From contig NZ_JACCFJ010000001.1 in the NCBI RefSeq assembly GCF_013410345.1, positions 496,001-560,000 of the forward strand: 64,000 bases of DNA, given 5' to 3'. Under the pieces are notes generated by a model. The model ran no database searches. It was not told where the DNA came from and worked only from the letters and a program-made list of their open reading frames with translations. Shown in pieces: positions 48,617 to 58,078 of the stretch. The first letter of the stretch is position 1. Every line of letters starts with the position of its first letter. Both the position numbers and the translations under genes were made by a program. Origin of the DNA: Saccharopolyspora hordei. Its GTDB lineage: Bacteria; Actinomycetota; Actinomycetes; Mycobacteriales; Pseudonocardiaceae.

Positions 48617-48652
48617 GGCGGGTGTCGGTTCCGCCCACGACCGGCACCCGCC
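48617..48652. terminator. Bidirectional hairpin between convergent genes
   Basis: Arms GGCGGGTGTCGGT and ACCGGCACCCGCC pair with one G-T type mismatch. It separates the convergent oxidoreductase and aminotransferase-like genes. Confidence 0.7.
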
Positions 48653-48695
48653 CCGGGGTCTGCGCGCAGTCGGCCGCGAGGGGCGGGTTCGTCGG

Positions 48696-49895
48696 TCAGG
48701 CGAGGTCGGCGACTGCGCGGACGAGCTGGTCGACCTCGGCTGCGTTGGTGTAGTGGGCCAGGCCGACGCGGACCGCGCCGCCCACCTCGCCGACGCCGAG
48801 GACCGCGAAGACCCCGTGGGTGCCCGGGTCGGCGAAGGCGCAGATGCCGCGCTCGGCGAGGTGGTCGACGGCGTCGACCGCCTTCACCCCGTTCACCGTG
48901 AACGCCATCGACGGCACCCGGCGCATGGCGTCGCCGATGACCATGACGTGGTTCATCTTGCGGAGCCCGTTGGTCAGGTTCGCCAGCAGGCCCGCCTGGT
49001 ACGACTTCACCGAGCCCAGCGAGGTCAGCAGCCGCTCCCGGCGCGGCCCGACCGCGGCGTCGTCCAGCGCGGCCAGGTAGTCCACCGAAGCCACCAACCC
49101 GGCCAGCAGCGGGTACGCGTGCGGGCCGAGCTCCAGGCGCTCCGCACCGCGCGCACCGGGCTCCAGCGCCACCGACGGCAGCTGGTCGAGCATCGCCGCG
49201 TCCCGGAACACCAGCGCGCCCACCGGCGGCCCGCCCCAGGCCGAGGCGTTCACCGCCATCACGTCGGCGCCCATCGTGGTCATGTCCAGCGGGACGAACG
49301 GCGCGGCCGCCGAGGCGTCCACCACCACCAGCGCGCCGTGCTCGGCCGCCGCCTCCGCGGCCTGCCGCACGTCCGGGCGGGTGCCGACCGCGCCGGAGGC
49401 CGCGGTGAGGGCCACCACCTTCGTGCGCGGGGTCACCAGCTCCTGGTACTGCCAGGTGGGCAGCTCGCAGGTCTCGATGTCGACCTCGGCCCAGCGCACC
49501 GTGCTGCCGGAGCGCTGCGCCGCGCGCACCCAGGGCGCCACGTTGGCCGGGTGGTCCAGCCGGGAGACGACCACGTCGTCACCGATCATCCAGCCGTCGC
49601 CCAGCGCGTCGGCCAGTCGTTGCAGCAGGACGGCGGAGTTCGGGCCGAGCACCACCCCGGCCGGGTTCGCCCCGACCAGGTCAGCGATCGCGCGACGGGC
49701 GGCCTCCACGATCGCCTCGGCGCGCTGCGAAGCGGGGAAGATCCCGCCCGGACCGGAGACCGGGGCCCGCAGCGCGGTCGACGCCGCGGTCGCCACTTGT
49801 TCAGGGACCTGCATGCCTGCCGGGGCGTCCAGGTGCACCCACCCGTCGCCGAGCGCGGGGAACAGCCCGCGAACCGCCGCGACGTCGAACGCCAT
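48696..49895 (-). CDS. Cysteine desulfurase/aminotransferase class V-like protein lacking the PLP lysine
   Basis: 399 residues from ATG 49895. Class V fold: DVAAVRGLFPALGDGWVHLD, a substrate-binding HPANVAPW, VVVDASAAAPF (Asp193 for the pyridine nitrogen) and VGLAHYTNAAEVDQL at the end. At the Schiff-base position where relatives read SxHKxxGP, this protein has NASAWGGPP, with Ala219 in place of Lys. No other lysine is nearby. The gene corresponds to Rv3778c by context. It either binds PLP non-catalytically or has another role. The box TAACGT 7 nt before the ATG may make it leaderless. Confidence 0.85.
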   Translation of the reverse strand: MAFDVAAVRGLFPALGDGWVHLDAPAGMQVPEQVATAASTALRAPVSGPGGIFPASQRAEAIVEAARRAIADLVGANPAGVVLGPNSAVLLQRLADALGDGWMIGDDVVVSRLDHPANVAPWVRAAQRSGSTVRWAEVDIETCELPTWQYQELVTPRTKVVALTAASGAVGTRPDVRQAAEAAAEHGALVVVDASAAAPFVPLDMTTMGADVMAVNASAWGGPPVGALVFRDAAMLDQLPSVALEPGARGAERLELGPHAYPLLAGLVASVDYLAALDDAAVGPRRERLLTSLGSVKSYQAGLLANLTNGLRKMNHVMVIGDAMRRVPSMAFTVNGVKAVDAVDHLAERGICAFADPGTHGVFAVLGVGEVGGAVRVGLAHYTNAAEVDQLVRAVADLA

Positions 49896-50084
49896 GGAGG
49901 ACACGTTACGGACGGGGCGGTCGGCGCTGGCTGCGGGGTGGGTGCCCGCGTCGCGCCGCGCACGTCACGCCCGTCACCCCCGCGCGCGACGTCCGTCCGT
50001 GGTGTATTGGAGCTGTGAGGGCCGGGCGGATCGGCTCCGGCACCGCCCGTGCACAGCGTCCGACCAACCCGCCAGGATGGAGAC

Positions 50085-50612
50085 ATGACCCGCGAAGACA
50101 GTGAGGGCAGAGCGCAGGTGTTCGTGGTCGGCGAGGACGGCAAGCCCCTGGGCGCGATCGCCGAGGGCGAGCAGACCGAGCGCGGCGAGGACATCAACGA
50201 CCTGGTCGAGCAGCCCGCCAAGGTGATGCGCATCGGCACCATGATCAAGCAGCTGCTGGAGGAGGTCCGCGCGGCGCCGCTCGACGAGGCCAGCCGCACC
50301 CGGCTGAAGGAGATCCACCAGTCCTCCATCCGCGAGCTGGAGCAGGGCCTGGCGCCGGAGCTCATCGAGGAGCTGGAGCGGCTGTCGCTGCCGTTCGCCC
50401 AGGAGCAGACGCCGTCCGAGGCGGAGCTGCGGATCGCGCAGGCCCAGCTCGTCGGCTGGCTGGAGGGCCTGTTCCACGGCCTGCAGACCGCGCTGTTCGC
50501 CCAGCAGATGGCGGCCCGGGCCCAGCTGGAGCAGATGCGCCGCGGCCTGCCGTCGGCCGGCGGCGGCGGGGACGACCACGGTCACCACCGCGGCACCGGC
50601 CAGTACCTGTGA
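50085..50612 (+). CDS. bpa: Bacterial proteasome activator Bpa (PafE)
   Basis: 175 residues, mostly helical: VEQPAKVMRIGTMIKQLLEE, AAPLDEASRTRLKEIHQSS and FHGLQTALFAQQMAARAQLE. It ends in the hallmark GQYL (172-175), which docks into the 20S proteasome pocket. The protein forms a dodecameric ring that feeds unfolded proteins to the proteasome without ATP. The homologue Rv3780 lies in the same place, between the aminotransferase-like gene and the Wzm/Wzt genes. Start ATG 50085 (GGATGGAGAC upstream) rather than the frame at 50049. The proteasome genes themselves are outside this window. Confidence 0.95.
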   Translation: MTREDSEGRAQVFVVGEDGKPLGAIAEGEQTERGEDINDLVEQPAKVMRIGTMIKQLLEEVRAAPLDEASRTRLKEIHQSSIRELEQGLAPELIEELERLSLPFAQEQTPSEAELRIAQAQLVGWLEGLFHGLQTALFAQQMAARAQLEQMRRGLPSAGGGGDDHGHHRGTGQYL

Positions 50613-50617
50613 GCCAC

Positions 50618-50653
50618 GGGTGACCGCGGTCCCACCGGCCACCGCGGTCACCC
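50618..50653 (+). terminator. Terminator of bpa
   Basis: Perfect 13-bp arms GGGTGACCGCGGT and ACCGCGGTCACCC with a 10-nt loop, 5 bp after the stop. Confidence 0.88.
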
Positions 50654-50812
50654 ACAAGGGTTGCCTACGCGCGATTCACCCGGGGATCTCCGTGCCCGGT
50701 TCCCACGGGGACCGCGGTCCTCGCGAGGTCCGTGCACGGGGCGTGGAGCAGCTGCTCCGGGGGCTCGCGCCGTGGAGTGATGCCCTGGCCTGGAGGGCAC
50801 TCCACCGATCGG

Positions 50813-50826
50813 TACTCTGACGCACT
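50813..50826 (+). promoter_or_regulatory. Probable leaderless promoter of the wzm-wzt-glfT1 operon
   Basis: TACTCT at 50813-50818 matches TANNNT and ends 8 nt before GTG 50827. No ribosome-binding site exists between them. Confidence 0.5.
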
Positions 50827-51687
50827 GTGCAGTCCACGAGCACGGTAGAGACCCCCCCTCCTCCAGCGGCCGAGTCGTCCCGGTCCTGGAGCAAGGCGTT
50901 CAGGGACATCCGCGACGGCCTCAAGCAGCGACAGCTGTGGGCACACCTCGGCTGGCAGGACATCAAGCAGCGCTACCGGCGCTCGGTCATCGGCCCGCTG
51001 TGGATCACCATCGGCATGGGCATGACCGCCACGGCGCTCGGCCTGCTCTACTCGCAGCTGTTCAGCCAGGACCTCAAGACGTTCCTGCCGTACCTCACGG
51101 TCGGTTTCATCGTGTGGAACTTCATCCTCGGCTGCCTGACCGAGGGCACCGAGGTCTTCATCGCCAACGAAGGGCTGATGAAGCAGCTGCCGTCGCCGAT
51201 CAGCGTGCACATCCTGCGGCTGGTGTGGCGGCAGTCGCTGTTCTTCGTGCACAACATGGTCGTCTACCTGGTCGTGCTGGCGATCTTCCAGATGCCGATC
51301 AGCTGGACCATCATCACCGCGATCCCGGCGTTCGGCCTGCTCATGCTCAACGGCGCGTGGGTCGCCCTGCTGTTCGGCATCATCGCGACCCGCTTCCGCG
51401 ACATCCCGCCGGTGATCAACAGCCTCTCGACCCTGATGTTCTTCATGACGCCGATCGTGTGGAACGCCGAGATCCTGCAGAGCAAGGCGCCCGAGCTCGG
51501 CTGGCGGTCGAACCTCGCGGACCTGAACCCGCTGTACCACTACATCGAGATCATCCGCGATCCGCTGATCGGGCAGGACCAGATGCTGTACCACTGGGTC
51601 ATCGTCCTGTGCTGCACCATTGTCGGATGGGCGGTTGCGCTGGTCGTGATGCGCAACTACCGCGCCCGCGTCACGTACTGGGTCTGA
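50827..51687 (+). CDS. wzm: Galactan/polysaccharide ABC exporter permease
   Basis: 286 residues from GTG. ABC-2 family: soluble start, WQDIKQRYRRSVIGPLWITI just before the first helix (hallmark of Wzm-type permeases), six helices, and DLNPLYHYIEIIRDPLIG. With Wzt it exports lipid-linked galactan across the membrane in mycobacteria (Rv3783). First gene of a three-gene operon with wzt (17 bp gap) and glfT1. Confidence 0.93.
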   Translation: MQSTSTVETPPPPAAESSRSWSKAFRDIRDGLKQRQLWAHLGWQDIKQRYRRSVIGPLWITIGMGMTATALGLLYSQLFSQDLKTFLPYLTVGFIVWNFILGCLTEGTEVFIANEGLMKQLPSPISVHILRLVWRQSLFFVHNMVVYLVVLAIFQMPISWTIITAIPAFGLLMLNGAWVALLFGIIATRFRDIPPVINSLSTLMFFMTPIVWNAEILQSKAPELGWRSNLADLNPLYHYIEIIRDPLIGQDQMLYHWVIVLCCTIVGWAVALVVMRNYRARVTYWV

Positions 51688-51704
51688 TCGGGGGCTGAGG
51701 AACT

Positions 51705-52523
51705 GTGGTCAGCATCGACGTCTGGAACGCAGCGGTCGACTTCCCGATCTTCGACGCGAAGTCCCGCTCGCTGAAGAAGGCCGTGCTCGGCAAGGCCGGC
51801 GGCAAGATCGGCACCGACAGCCGGGTCCCGATCATCGAGGCGCTGCACGACATCACCCTGTCGCTGCGGCACGGCGACCGGGTGGCCCTGGTCGGCCACA
51901 ACGGCGCGGGCAAGTCGACCCTGCTGCGGCTGCTCAGCGGCATCTACGAGCCGACCCGGGGCAGCGCGCGGGTGGTCGGCAAGGTCGCACCGGTGTTCGA
52001 CCTCGGCGTCGGCATGGACCCGGAGATCTCCGGCTACGAGAACATCATCATCCGCGGGCTCTTCCTGGGCATGACCCGCAAGGAGATGGAGAAGCGGGTC
52101 GACGACATCGCCGAGTTCACCGAGCTCGGCGACTACCTCGCGATGCCGCTGCGCACCTACTCCACCGGCATGCGGGTGCGCCTGGCGCTGGGCGTGGTGA
52201 CCTCGATCGACCCGGAGATCCTGATCCTGGACGAGGGCATCGGCGCGGTCGACGCGGAGTTCCTGGAGAAGGCCCGCGACCGGCTGCACGACCTGGTCCG
52301 GCGCTCCGGCATCCTGGTGTTCGCCTCGCACTCCGACGAGTTCCTGATCGAGCTGTGCAGCACGGCGATCTGGATGGACAAGGGCGGCATCCGCGAGCAG
52401 GGCTCGCTGCGCGAGGTCCTGACGCACTACAAGGGGTACGACCCCTTCGAGCACCTCAGTGAGGAAACCCTGGCGCGGATCGGTGAGTCCGCGGCCACGA
52501 TCGGGAGCAACGAAGGCGCATGA
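51705..52523 (+). CDS. wzt: Galactan/polysaccharide ABC exporter ATPase
   Basis: 272 residues from GTG. Walker A GHNGAGKSTL, signature TYSTGMRVRL, Walker B ILILDEGIGAVD, switch ASHSDEFL. The first 45 residues (DFPIFDAKSRSLKK) are typical of Wzt/RfbE ATPases. No carbohydrate-binding C-terminal domain is present, as in Rv3781. Stop overlaps the glfT1 start. Confidence 0.94.
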   Translation: MVSIDVWNAAVDFPIFDAKSRSLKKAVLGKAGGKIGTDSRVPIIEALHDITLSLRHGDRVALVGHNGAGKSTLLRLLSGIYEPTRGSARVVGKVAPVFDLGVGMDPEISGYENIIIRGLFLGMTRKEMEKRVDDIAEFTELGDYLAMPLRTYSTGMRVRLALGVVTSIDPEILILDEGIGAVDAEFLEKARDRLHDLVRRSGILVFASHSDEFLIELCSTAIWMDKGGIREQGSLREVLTHYKGYDPFEHLSEETLARIGESAATIGSNEGA

Positions 52524-53434
52524 GCACCGACTCCGCACAGCAGCTGCCGGCCGGGTCCGTCGTCGCGGTGATCGTCACGAGGCACCGCCGGGAGCTGCTG
52601 GCCGAGTCCTTGAAGGTCATCGCGAGCCAGACCCGGTTGCCCGACCACCTGGTGGTGGTCGACAACGGTCCGGACCAGCCCGCCGAGGACGTGGTGGCGG
52701 ACTGCCCCGTCCCGTCGACCTACATCCCCTCGCACCGCAACCTGGGCGGCGCGGGCGGCTTCGCGCTCGGCATGCTCACCGCGCTGTCGCTGGGCGCCGA
52801 GTGGGTGTGGCTGGGCGACGACGACGGCCGCCCGGCCGACGAGCACGCGCTGGAGACGCTGCTGGACGTCGCCACCAAGCGGCGGCTGGCCGCGGTGTCG
52901 CCGGTGGTGGTCAACATCGACACCCCGGACACCCTGGCGTTCCCGCTGCGCCGCGGGCTGACCTGGAAGCGGCGGGTCAGCGAGCTCGGCGACAGCGACT
53001 TCCTGCCCGGCATCGCGTCGCTGTTCAACGGCGCGCTGTTCCGCGCCTCGACCCTGGACGTGGTGGGCGTGCCGGACTACCGGCTGTTCTTCCGCGGCGA
53101 CGAGGTGGAGATCCACCGCCGCGTGCTGCGCTCCGGGCTGCCGTTCGGCACCACGCTGAAGACGACGTTCCTGCACCCGGACGGCTCGGCGGAGTTCAAG
53201 CCGATGCTGGGCGGCCGGTTCCACGCGCAGGACCCGTCGGACGCGAACAAGCGCTACTACACCTACCGCAACCGCGGGTACCTGCTGTCGCAGCCGGGGA
53301 TGCGCAAGATCGGGGCGCTGGAGGTGCTCCGGTTCGGCCTGTACTTCGTGGGGCAGAAGCGCGACCCGAAGGCGTTCAAGGAGTGGCTGCGGCTGGTGCG
53401 GCAGGGCCAGCGGGAGCACTTCTTCCGCCGCTGA
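52520..53434 (+). CDS. glfT1: Galactofuranosyltransferase GlfT1
   Basis: 304 residues, GT2 fold: VIVTRHRRELLAESLKVIAS, SHRNLGGAGGFALGM and the metal-binding EWVWLGDDDGRP. In mycobacteria the homologue (Rv3782) adds the first two galactofuranose residues to the rhamnosyl linker of arabinogalactan. The ATG overlaps the wzt stop by 4 bp, linking initiation and export. Assignment rests on motifs plus neighbours. Confidence 0.9.
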   Translation: MSTDSAQQLPAGSVVAVIVTRHRRELLAESLKVIASQTRLPDHLVVVDNGPDQPAEDVVADCPVPSTYIPSHRNLGGAGGFALGMLTALSLGAEWVWLGDDDGRPADEHALETLLDVATKRRLAAVSPVVVNIDTPDTLAFPLRRGLTWKRRVSELGDSDFLPGIASLFNGALFRASTLDVVGVPDYRLFFRGDEVEIHRRVLRSGLPFGTTLKTTFLHPDGSAEFKPMLGGRFHAQDPSDANKRYYTYRNRGYLLSQPGMRKIGALEVLRFGLYFVGQKRDPKAFKEWLRLVRQGQREHFFRR

Positions 53435-53588
53435 GCGGACGACCGCGGTGGGTGGCCGGACTGGTCACCGAGCGCTCACGGGACGCTGAGAGCCACCTGA
53501 GAGCAACCTGAGACCGCAGCTCACGAGGTCGGCCCGGGTGTTCTCGTGCACACCCGCGGAATGCCGCGAAAGCCCTCGTACCAGCAAC

Positions 53589-53603
53589 TACTATTCTCCA
53601 CCC
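53589..53603 (+). promoter_or_regulatory. Probable leaderless promoter of the emb gene
   Basis: TACTAT at 53589-53594, close to the consensus TATAAT-type box, ends 9 nt before GTG 53604. No ribosome site lies between. Confidence 0.55.
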
Positions 53604-56600
53604 GTGCTCAGTGGCCAGGAGGAAAGCCGCCGAACGGACGACACTTCGGCGCACACCGAGACGAACCGGCAACCGTCCGCGAAGCGGCTCAAGCTGTTCG
53701 CGACGGTCTTCGGCTTGCTCGGCACCGTGCTCGCCCTGGCGGTGCCCTTCCTCCCGGTCAACTACGACATCACCACGCTGAAGTGGCCGACGGCCGAAGG
53801 CACCAAGTCCGTGTCGGCCCCGCTGCTGAGCTACTCGCCGGTGTGGCTCAACGCCGACATCGCCTGCGCCTCGGCGCGCGACCTGGACGCGCGCACCAAC
53901 GGCCCGGGCATCCTGCTGAGCACCAACCCGCCGTCGTCGGACTACGGCAACCTGACCGGCCTGGTGCTGCAGGTCGACGACGGCCACCTGACGCTGCTCA
54001 ACAAGGGCCAGCAGGTGGGCACGGTGCCGCTGCCCGACGGCGACTGCTCGATCCAGCTGCGCTCCGACGCCTCGGCCACCACCGCCACCGTGGGCAGTGA
54101 GTCGCTGGCCAACCTGCGCGGGGACCAGCGCCCGCAGCTGACCGGCATCTACTCCGGCCTCAACGACGCCATCGACGACGTGCGCGGCCTGTCCTTCGAG
54201 GCCCGCGTCGACAACCGCTACGAGAGCCAGCCGACCGCGGTGAAGCTCGCCGCGATGGCGGGAGCGGTCCTCGCGTTCATCGCCTCCGCGGTCTGCCTGC
54301 GGCGACTGGACGTGCGCGCGGGGCGGCGACCGCCGAAGTGGGCCCCGGCCGGCTGGTGGAAGCCGACCTTCCGCGACGTCTCGGTCATCGGCGCGCTCGT
54401 CGTCTGGTGGGTCATGGGCGCCATGACCTCGGACGACGGCTACATCCTGAACATCGCGCGGGCGCGCGAGAGCTTCGGGTACGTCAGCAACTACTACCGC
54501 TGGTTCGGCGGTCCGGAAGCGCCGTTCGGCTGGTTCTACGAGCTGTACGCGCTGTGGGTGCAGATCTCCACGGCCACGCCGTGGGTGCGGCTGCCCGCGC
54601 TGCTCATGGGCATCGTGTCCTGGCTGCTCATCAGCCGCGAGGTGCTGCCCCGGCTCGGCCAGCAGGTGCGGCGCTCCAACGCCGCCGGCTGGGCCGCCGC
54701 CGCGGTGTTCCTGGCCTTCTGGCTGCCGTACAACAACGGCCTGCGGCCCGAGCCGGTCGTGGTGCTGTTCTCGCTGCTGGCGCTGTGCGCCGTGGAGCGC
54801 GCGGTGGCCACTGGCCGGCTCATGCCCGCCGCGCTGGGCCTGGTCGTGGCCGCGCTGTCGGTCGGCGCGAACCCGCACGGCCTGGTGTCCGTGCTGCCGT
54901 TCATCGCGGCGCTGAAGCCGCTGTTCCGGCTGGTGCGCAAGCGCGCCCAGGAGTTCGGCTGGCTGCCGGTGCTGGCGCCCATCGCCGCGTCCGGGTTCGT
55001 GATCCTGGCGCTGGTGTTCTCCGACCAGACGTTCCGGTCGGTCATGGACGCCACCGAGCTGCGCACCGACCTCGGCCCGAGCCAGAGCTGGTACGAGGAG
55101 CTCAGCCGCTACAACCTGCTGTTCAGCCCGACGCCGGACGGCTCGATGACCCGGCGGTTCCCGGTGCTGCTGGTGATCCTGTGCCTGGTGACCTGCGCCG
55201 TGGTGCTGCTGCGCCGCGGCCAGGTCCGCGGCGCGGCGCTGGGGCCGAGCCGGCGGCTGCTGGCCGTCGTCGCGATGGCCTTCGGCGTGCTGGTGCTCAC
55301 CCCGACCAAGTGGTCGCACCACTTCGGCATCTTCGCCGCCTTCGGCGGTGCGCTGGCCGCGCTGACCGCGCTCGCCACCAGCACCACGGTGCTGCGGTCC
55401 AAGCGCAACCGGGCGGCGTTCGTCGCGATGCTCATGGTGATCCTGGCGTTCGCGGCCACCGGCCCCAACGCCTGGTGGTACGTCTCCGGCTGGGGCGTGC
55501 CCTGGTTCAACATGCCGCCGGTGCTGGCCGGGTACCGGCTGAGCACGATCTTCCTGGTCATCGCGGCCATCGCGCTGGTCGTGGCGTTCATCGAGCACCT
55601 GCGCATCGACGAGAACAACCCGAAGGTCGTCGACGAGAGCTCCACCGGCGAGGAGAAGCGCAGCCGCGCGCTGCGGCTGGGCACCGCGCCGCTGTCGATC
55701 GTGTGCGCGCTGCTGGTGCTGTTCGAGCTGGCCAACTTCGGCAAGGTCATCCAGAAGCAGTGGGGCAGCTACAGCATGGGCGCCGACAACGTGAAGCAGA
55801 TCGTCGGCTCCAGCTGCGGCCTGTCGGACTACGTCTACGTGGAGACCAACCCGCAGTCCGGCATGCTGCGGGTCTCGCCCGAGCAGCCCGAGAAGGGCGC
55901 GCCGTCGCAGGACGTCCGCATCCCCATCCCGCCGAAGCGGCTGGAGGGCAAGGAGGACATCGACCAGTACATGCGGGCCAAGATGGTCGGCTTCAACCGG
56001 CCCGGCCTGCCCGCCACCGACGACGACAGCGGCGACCCGCAGGAGCCCGACTGGAAGCCGCCGCACCAGTTCGGCAACGACCGGGCGCCGGTGTGGGGCA
56101 GCTACGACCAGGCCGGCACCGGCACCGGCGAGCTGCGCACCCAGTGGTACGACCTGCCCGAGCGCGCCCGGACCGGCGAGGTGCCGGTGGTGATCTCGCT
56201 GGCCGGCAACGAGTTCGGCGCGAACTCGATCTCGCTGGAGTTCGGCCACGACACCCCGGAGGGCTTCCTCATCACCGCCCGCAAGTACGTGGTGCAGCCG
56301 GGCGGCCCGGGCTGGCGGGACTTCCGCTACACCGTCGGCGGGCTGTCCGAGGGCGCCACCAAGATGCGCGTGGTGGCCACGGACAACTCGGTCGGGCCCA
56401 ACGGCTGGATCGCGGTCAGCGCGCCGCGCGCCCCGCAGCTGGTGAACATGACCGACTTCGTCGGCGACCAGCCGACGTTCGTGGAGTGGACCGCGGCGCT
56501 GGTGCACCCGTGCCTGCAGCTGCCCGGCGTGCACAACGGGGTTGCGGAGATCCCGAAGTTCCGCGTGTCGGCCGGCGCCGAGGTCCGCGAGATCGGCCAG

Positions 56601-56912
56601 GGCTGGTCGTCGCCGGACGCGGGCGGCCCGTTCGGCTGGCTCAACGTGGCCACCAGCATGCGCGAGCTGCCGACCTACCTGCGGAACAACATCCACCGGG
56701 ACTGGGGCTCGCTGTACGCGGTGGACCCGTACGAACCGGACGCCCTGCCCGCCCAGGCGGCGATGGACGTGCACCGCGAAACGCACTGGGGCACCTGGAC
56801 CCCGGGCCCGCTGTCGAAGACGGTGTACCTGCCGGGCGACGTCCCGAGCAGTGACGACCGCAACGACGTCAAGGCGTTCGAGGCGCCCGAGGAGGACGAA
56901 CCCGAGCAGTGA
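53604..56912 (+). CDS. Arabinosyltransferase of the EmbA/EmbB/EmbC family
   Basis: 1102 residues. N-terminal helix, a periplasmic jellyroll-like domain (about 45-210), a GT-C membrane core with the catalytic MTSDDGYILNIARA (Asp277-Asp278), about 13 helices to residue 720, and a C-terminal periplasmic carbohydrate-binding domain. Transfers arabinofuranose from decaprenyl-phospho-arabinose to arabinan; the family is the ethambutol target. Only one emb gene is in this window, against three in tandem in M. tuberculosis, so A/B/C cannot be assigned. GTG 53604 is chosen because of the -10 box just upstream; the GTG at 53538 would add 22 unlikely residues. Confidence 0.93.
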   Translation: MLSGQEESRRTDDTSAHTETNRQPSAKRLKLFATVFGLLGTVLALAVPFLPVNYDITTLKWPTAEGTKSVSAPLLSYSPVWLNADIACASARDLDARTNGPGILLSTNPPSSDYGNLTGLVLQVDDGHLTLLNKGQQVGTVPLPDGDCSIQLRSDASATTATVGSESLANLRGDQRPQLTGIYSGLNDAIDDVRGLSFEARVDNRYESQPTAVKLAAMAGAVLAFIASAVCLRRLDVRAGRRPPKWAPAGWWKPTFRDVSVIGALVVWWVMGAMTSDDGYILNIARARESFGYVSNYYRWFGGPEAPFGWFYELYALWVQISTATPWVRLPALLMGIVSWLLISREVLPRLGQQVRRSNAAGWAAAAVFLAFWLPYNNGLRPEPVVVLFSLLALCAVERAVATGRLMPAALGLVVAALSVGANPHGLVSVLPFIAALKPLFRLVRKRAQEFGWLPVLAPIAASGFVILALVFSDQTFRSVMDATELRTDLGPSQSWYEELSRYNLLFSPTPDGSMTRRFPVLLVILCLVTCAVVLLRRGQVRGAALGPSRRLLAVVAMAFGVLVLTPTKWSHHFGIFAAFGGALAALTALATSTTVLRSKRNRAAFVAMLMVILAFAATGPNAWWYVSGWGVPWFNMPPVLAGYRLSTIFLVIAAIALVVAFIEHLRIDENNPKVVDESSTGEEKRSRALRLGTAPLSIVCALLVLFELANFGKVIQKQWGSYSMGADNVKQIVGSSCGLSDYVYVETNPQSGMLRVSPEQPEKGAPSQDVRIPIPPKRLEGKEDIDQYMRAKMVGFNRPGLPATDDDSGDPQEPDWKPPHQFGNDRAPVWGSYDQAGTGTGELRTQWYDLPERARTGEVPVVISLAGNEFGANSISLEFGHDTPEGFLITARKYVVQPGGPGWRDFRYTVGGLSEGATKMRVVATDNSVGPNGWIAVSAPRAPQLVNMTDFVGDQPTFVEWTAALVHPCLQLPGVHNGVAEIPKFRVSAGAEVREIGQGWSSPDAGGPFGWLNVATSMRELPTYLRNNIHRDWGSLYAVDPYEPDALPAQAAMDVHRETHWGTWTPGPLSKTVYLPGDVPSSDDRNDVKAFEAPEEDEPEQ

Positions 56913-57066
56913 GCGGGGCCTCCGGTACGCCCTGGGCGAAAACCGCTGGTGAGCGGGCTCGGCGACCTCTGCCGACGGCGAAACCGGCTGTCCCGGCCGG
57001 GCTCGCCGTGGTGCGCTGGGATCCCCGGTCCTCGACCGAGGAGGACCGCTGCGACCGGAGGTTCCC

Positions 57067-57336
57067 ATGCCCGAGAAGCGACCCGGCCTGGTGCTGCACC
57101 TCGCGGGCGTCAGCCAGCCGCTGCACATCGCGCTCGCCCAGGAGGAGGCCGACGCGCTGCGCGACGTGCTCGCGGACCTGATGGCCAACGGCGAGACCAA
57201 GGCGCTGGCCACCGCGGACGGCGGCAGCTTCGCGGTGAACTTCGCGCACGTGGCCACCGCGCACGTCGAGACGACGCGCTCCCACGCGCACGCCTACGGC
57301 GCCCCGGCCAGGGGCACCGGGTTCCGCAACGGCTGA
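57067..57336 (+). CDS. Small protein of unknown function
   Basis: 89 residues: LHLAGVSQPLHIALAQEEAD, ALRDVLADLMANGE, then a beta-like FAVNFAHVATAHVETTRSHA. Soluble. GGAGG lies 5 nt before the ATG, which is strong support for translation. No family recognised. It sits between emb and the divergent GtrA gene. Confidence 0.7.
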   Translation: MPEKRPGLVLHLAGVSQPLHIALAQEEADALRDVLADLMANGETKALATADGGSFAVNFAHVATAHVETTRSHAHAYGAPARGTGFRNG

Positions 57337-57448
57337 GCGCCCCGGGGGCGGCGGGCGCGCGGCCGCCACCTGCGGCCGCGCACCGACCCTCGCCGGGGCG
57401 CTCGAACACGGGTTCAGGTCCGGGCGCCGGGGCACCCGGTGCTCCGCG

Positions 57449-57889
57449 TCACTCGCGGAAGACGACCCACTTGAGCATCACGAAGTTGATCAGCGTGCCC
57501 AGGCCCTGCGCGACGACCCAGCAGACCGCGTAGCGCAGCTGCTCGTGGAACTCGGGCAGCGTCAGGTACAGCAGCTGGTTGGTGCCAACGTTGACGAAGA
57601 ACGTCGCGGTGTAGACGATCGCGAACCCGACCGCCTTCGCCCGGGTGTTGCCGGTGCTCGCGCCGCTGAAGGTGAACTTCCGGTTGATCAGGTACGAGGC
57701 CGTGGTGCCGAGGATGAACGACACGGCCTTGGACACCCAGTTCGGCAGGCCGAACGAGAGCAGGAGCGCGTAGGTCCCGGCGTCGATGATGGCGCAGAAG
57801 CCGCCGATCACGACGAAGCGGACGAGCTGGTTCAGCACGCCCAGCCGCTTCGGTTCCGCTTGGTCCGTCTGGGCTTCAGCCACGGCCAC
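57449..57889 (-). CDS. GtrA family membrane protein (Rv3789-like)
   Basis: 146 residues from GTG 57889 (GAGGTGG upstream). Four membrane helices of the GtrA/DPMS type: LVRFVVIGGFCAIIDAGTYA, WVSKAVSFILGTTASYLINR, KAVGFAIVYTATFFVNVGTN and VVAQGLGTLINFVMLKWVVF. The mycobacterial homologue Rv3789, next to dprE1, is linked to arabinan synthesis, either as decaprenyl-phospho-arabinose translocator or as an anchor for glycosyltransferases. Divergent from dprE1. Confidence 0.9.
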   Translation of the reverse strand: MAVAEAQTDQAEPKRLGVLNQLVRFVVIGGFCAIIDAGTYALLLSFGLPNWVSKAVSFILGTTASYLINRKFTFSGASTGNTRAKAVGFAIVYTATFFVNVGTNQLLYLTLPEFHEQLRYAVCWVVAQGLGTLINFVMLKWVVFRE

Positions 57890-58078
57890 TGGTCCACCTC
57901 GGGATTTCGACGGCAGGTCGTTCGGCGCCCGGGCTCCGTCACGCTCTGGAACACCCGCACGGGCACCCGGGGCGCGGGAGACCGAGCTCCACACGCGCCC
58001 CGGGCGAGTGTAGCGATGACGCATCGCACACCGCCGAAGACGGCGCGCACCCGCGGCGGTGGCCCCAGCCAGCGCGGA

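Noticed and set aside
53538-53603. N-terminal extension of the Emb protein from GTG 53538
   Set aside because: The extra 22 residues are polar and Cys-containing, and a good -10 box lies inside this stretch just before GTG 53604.
53376-57257. Open frame of 1293 codons on the minus strand
   Set aside because: It is antisense to the Emb gene and exists because GC-rich codons rarely give stops in the opposite frame. Its sequence is low complexity (Arg, His, Gln, Gly-rich) with no domain.
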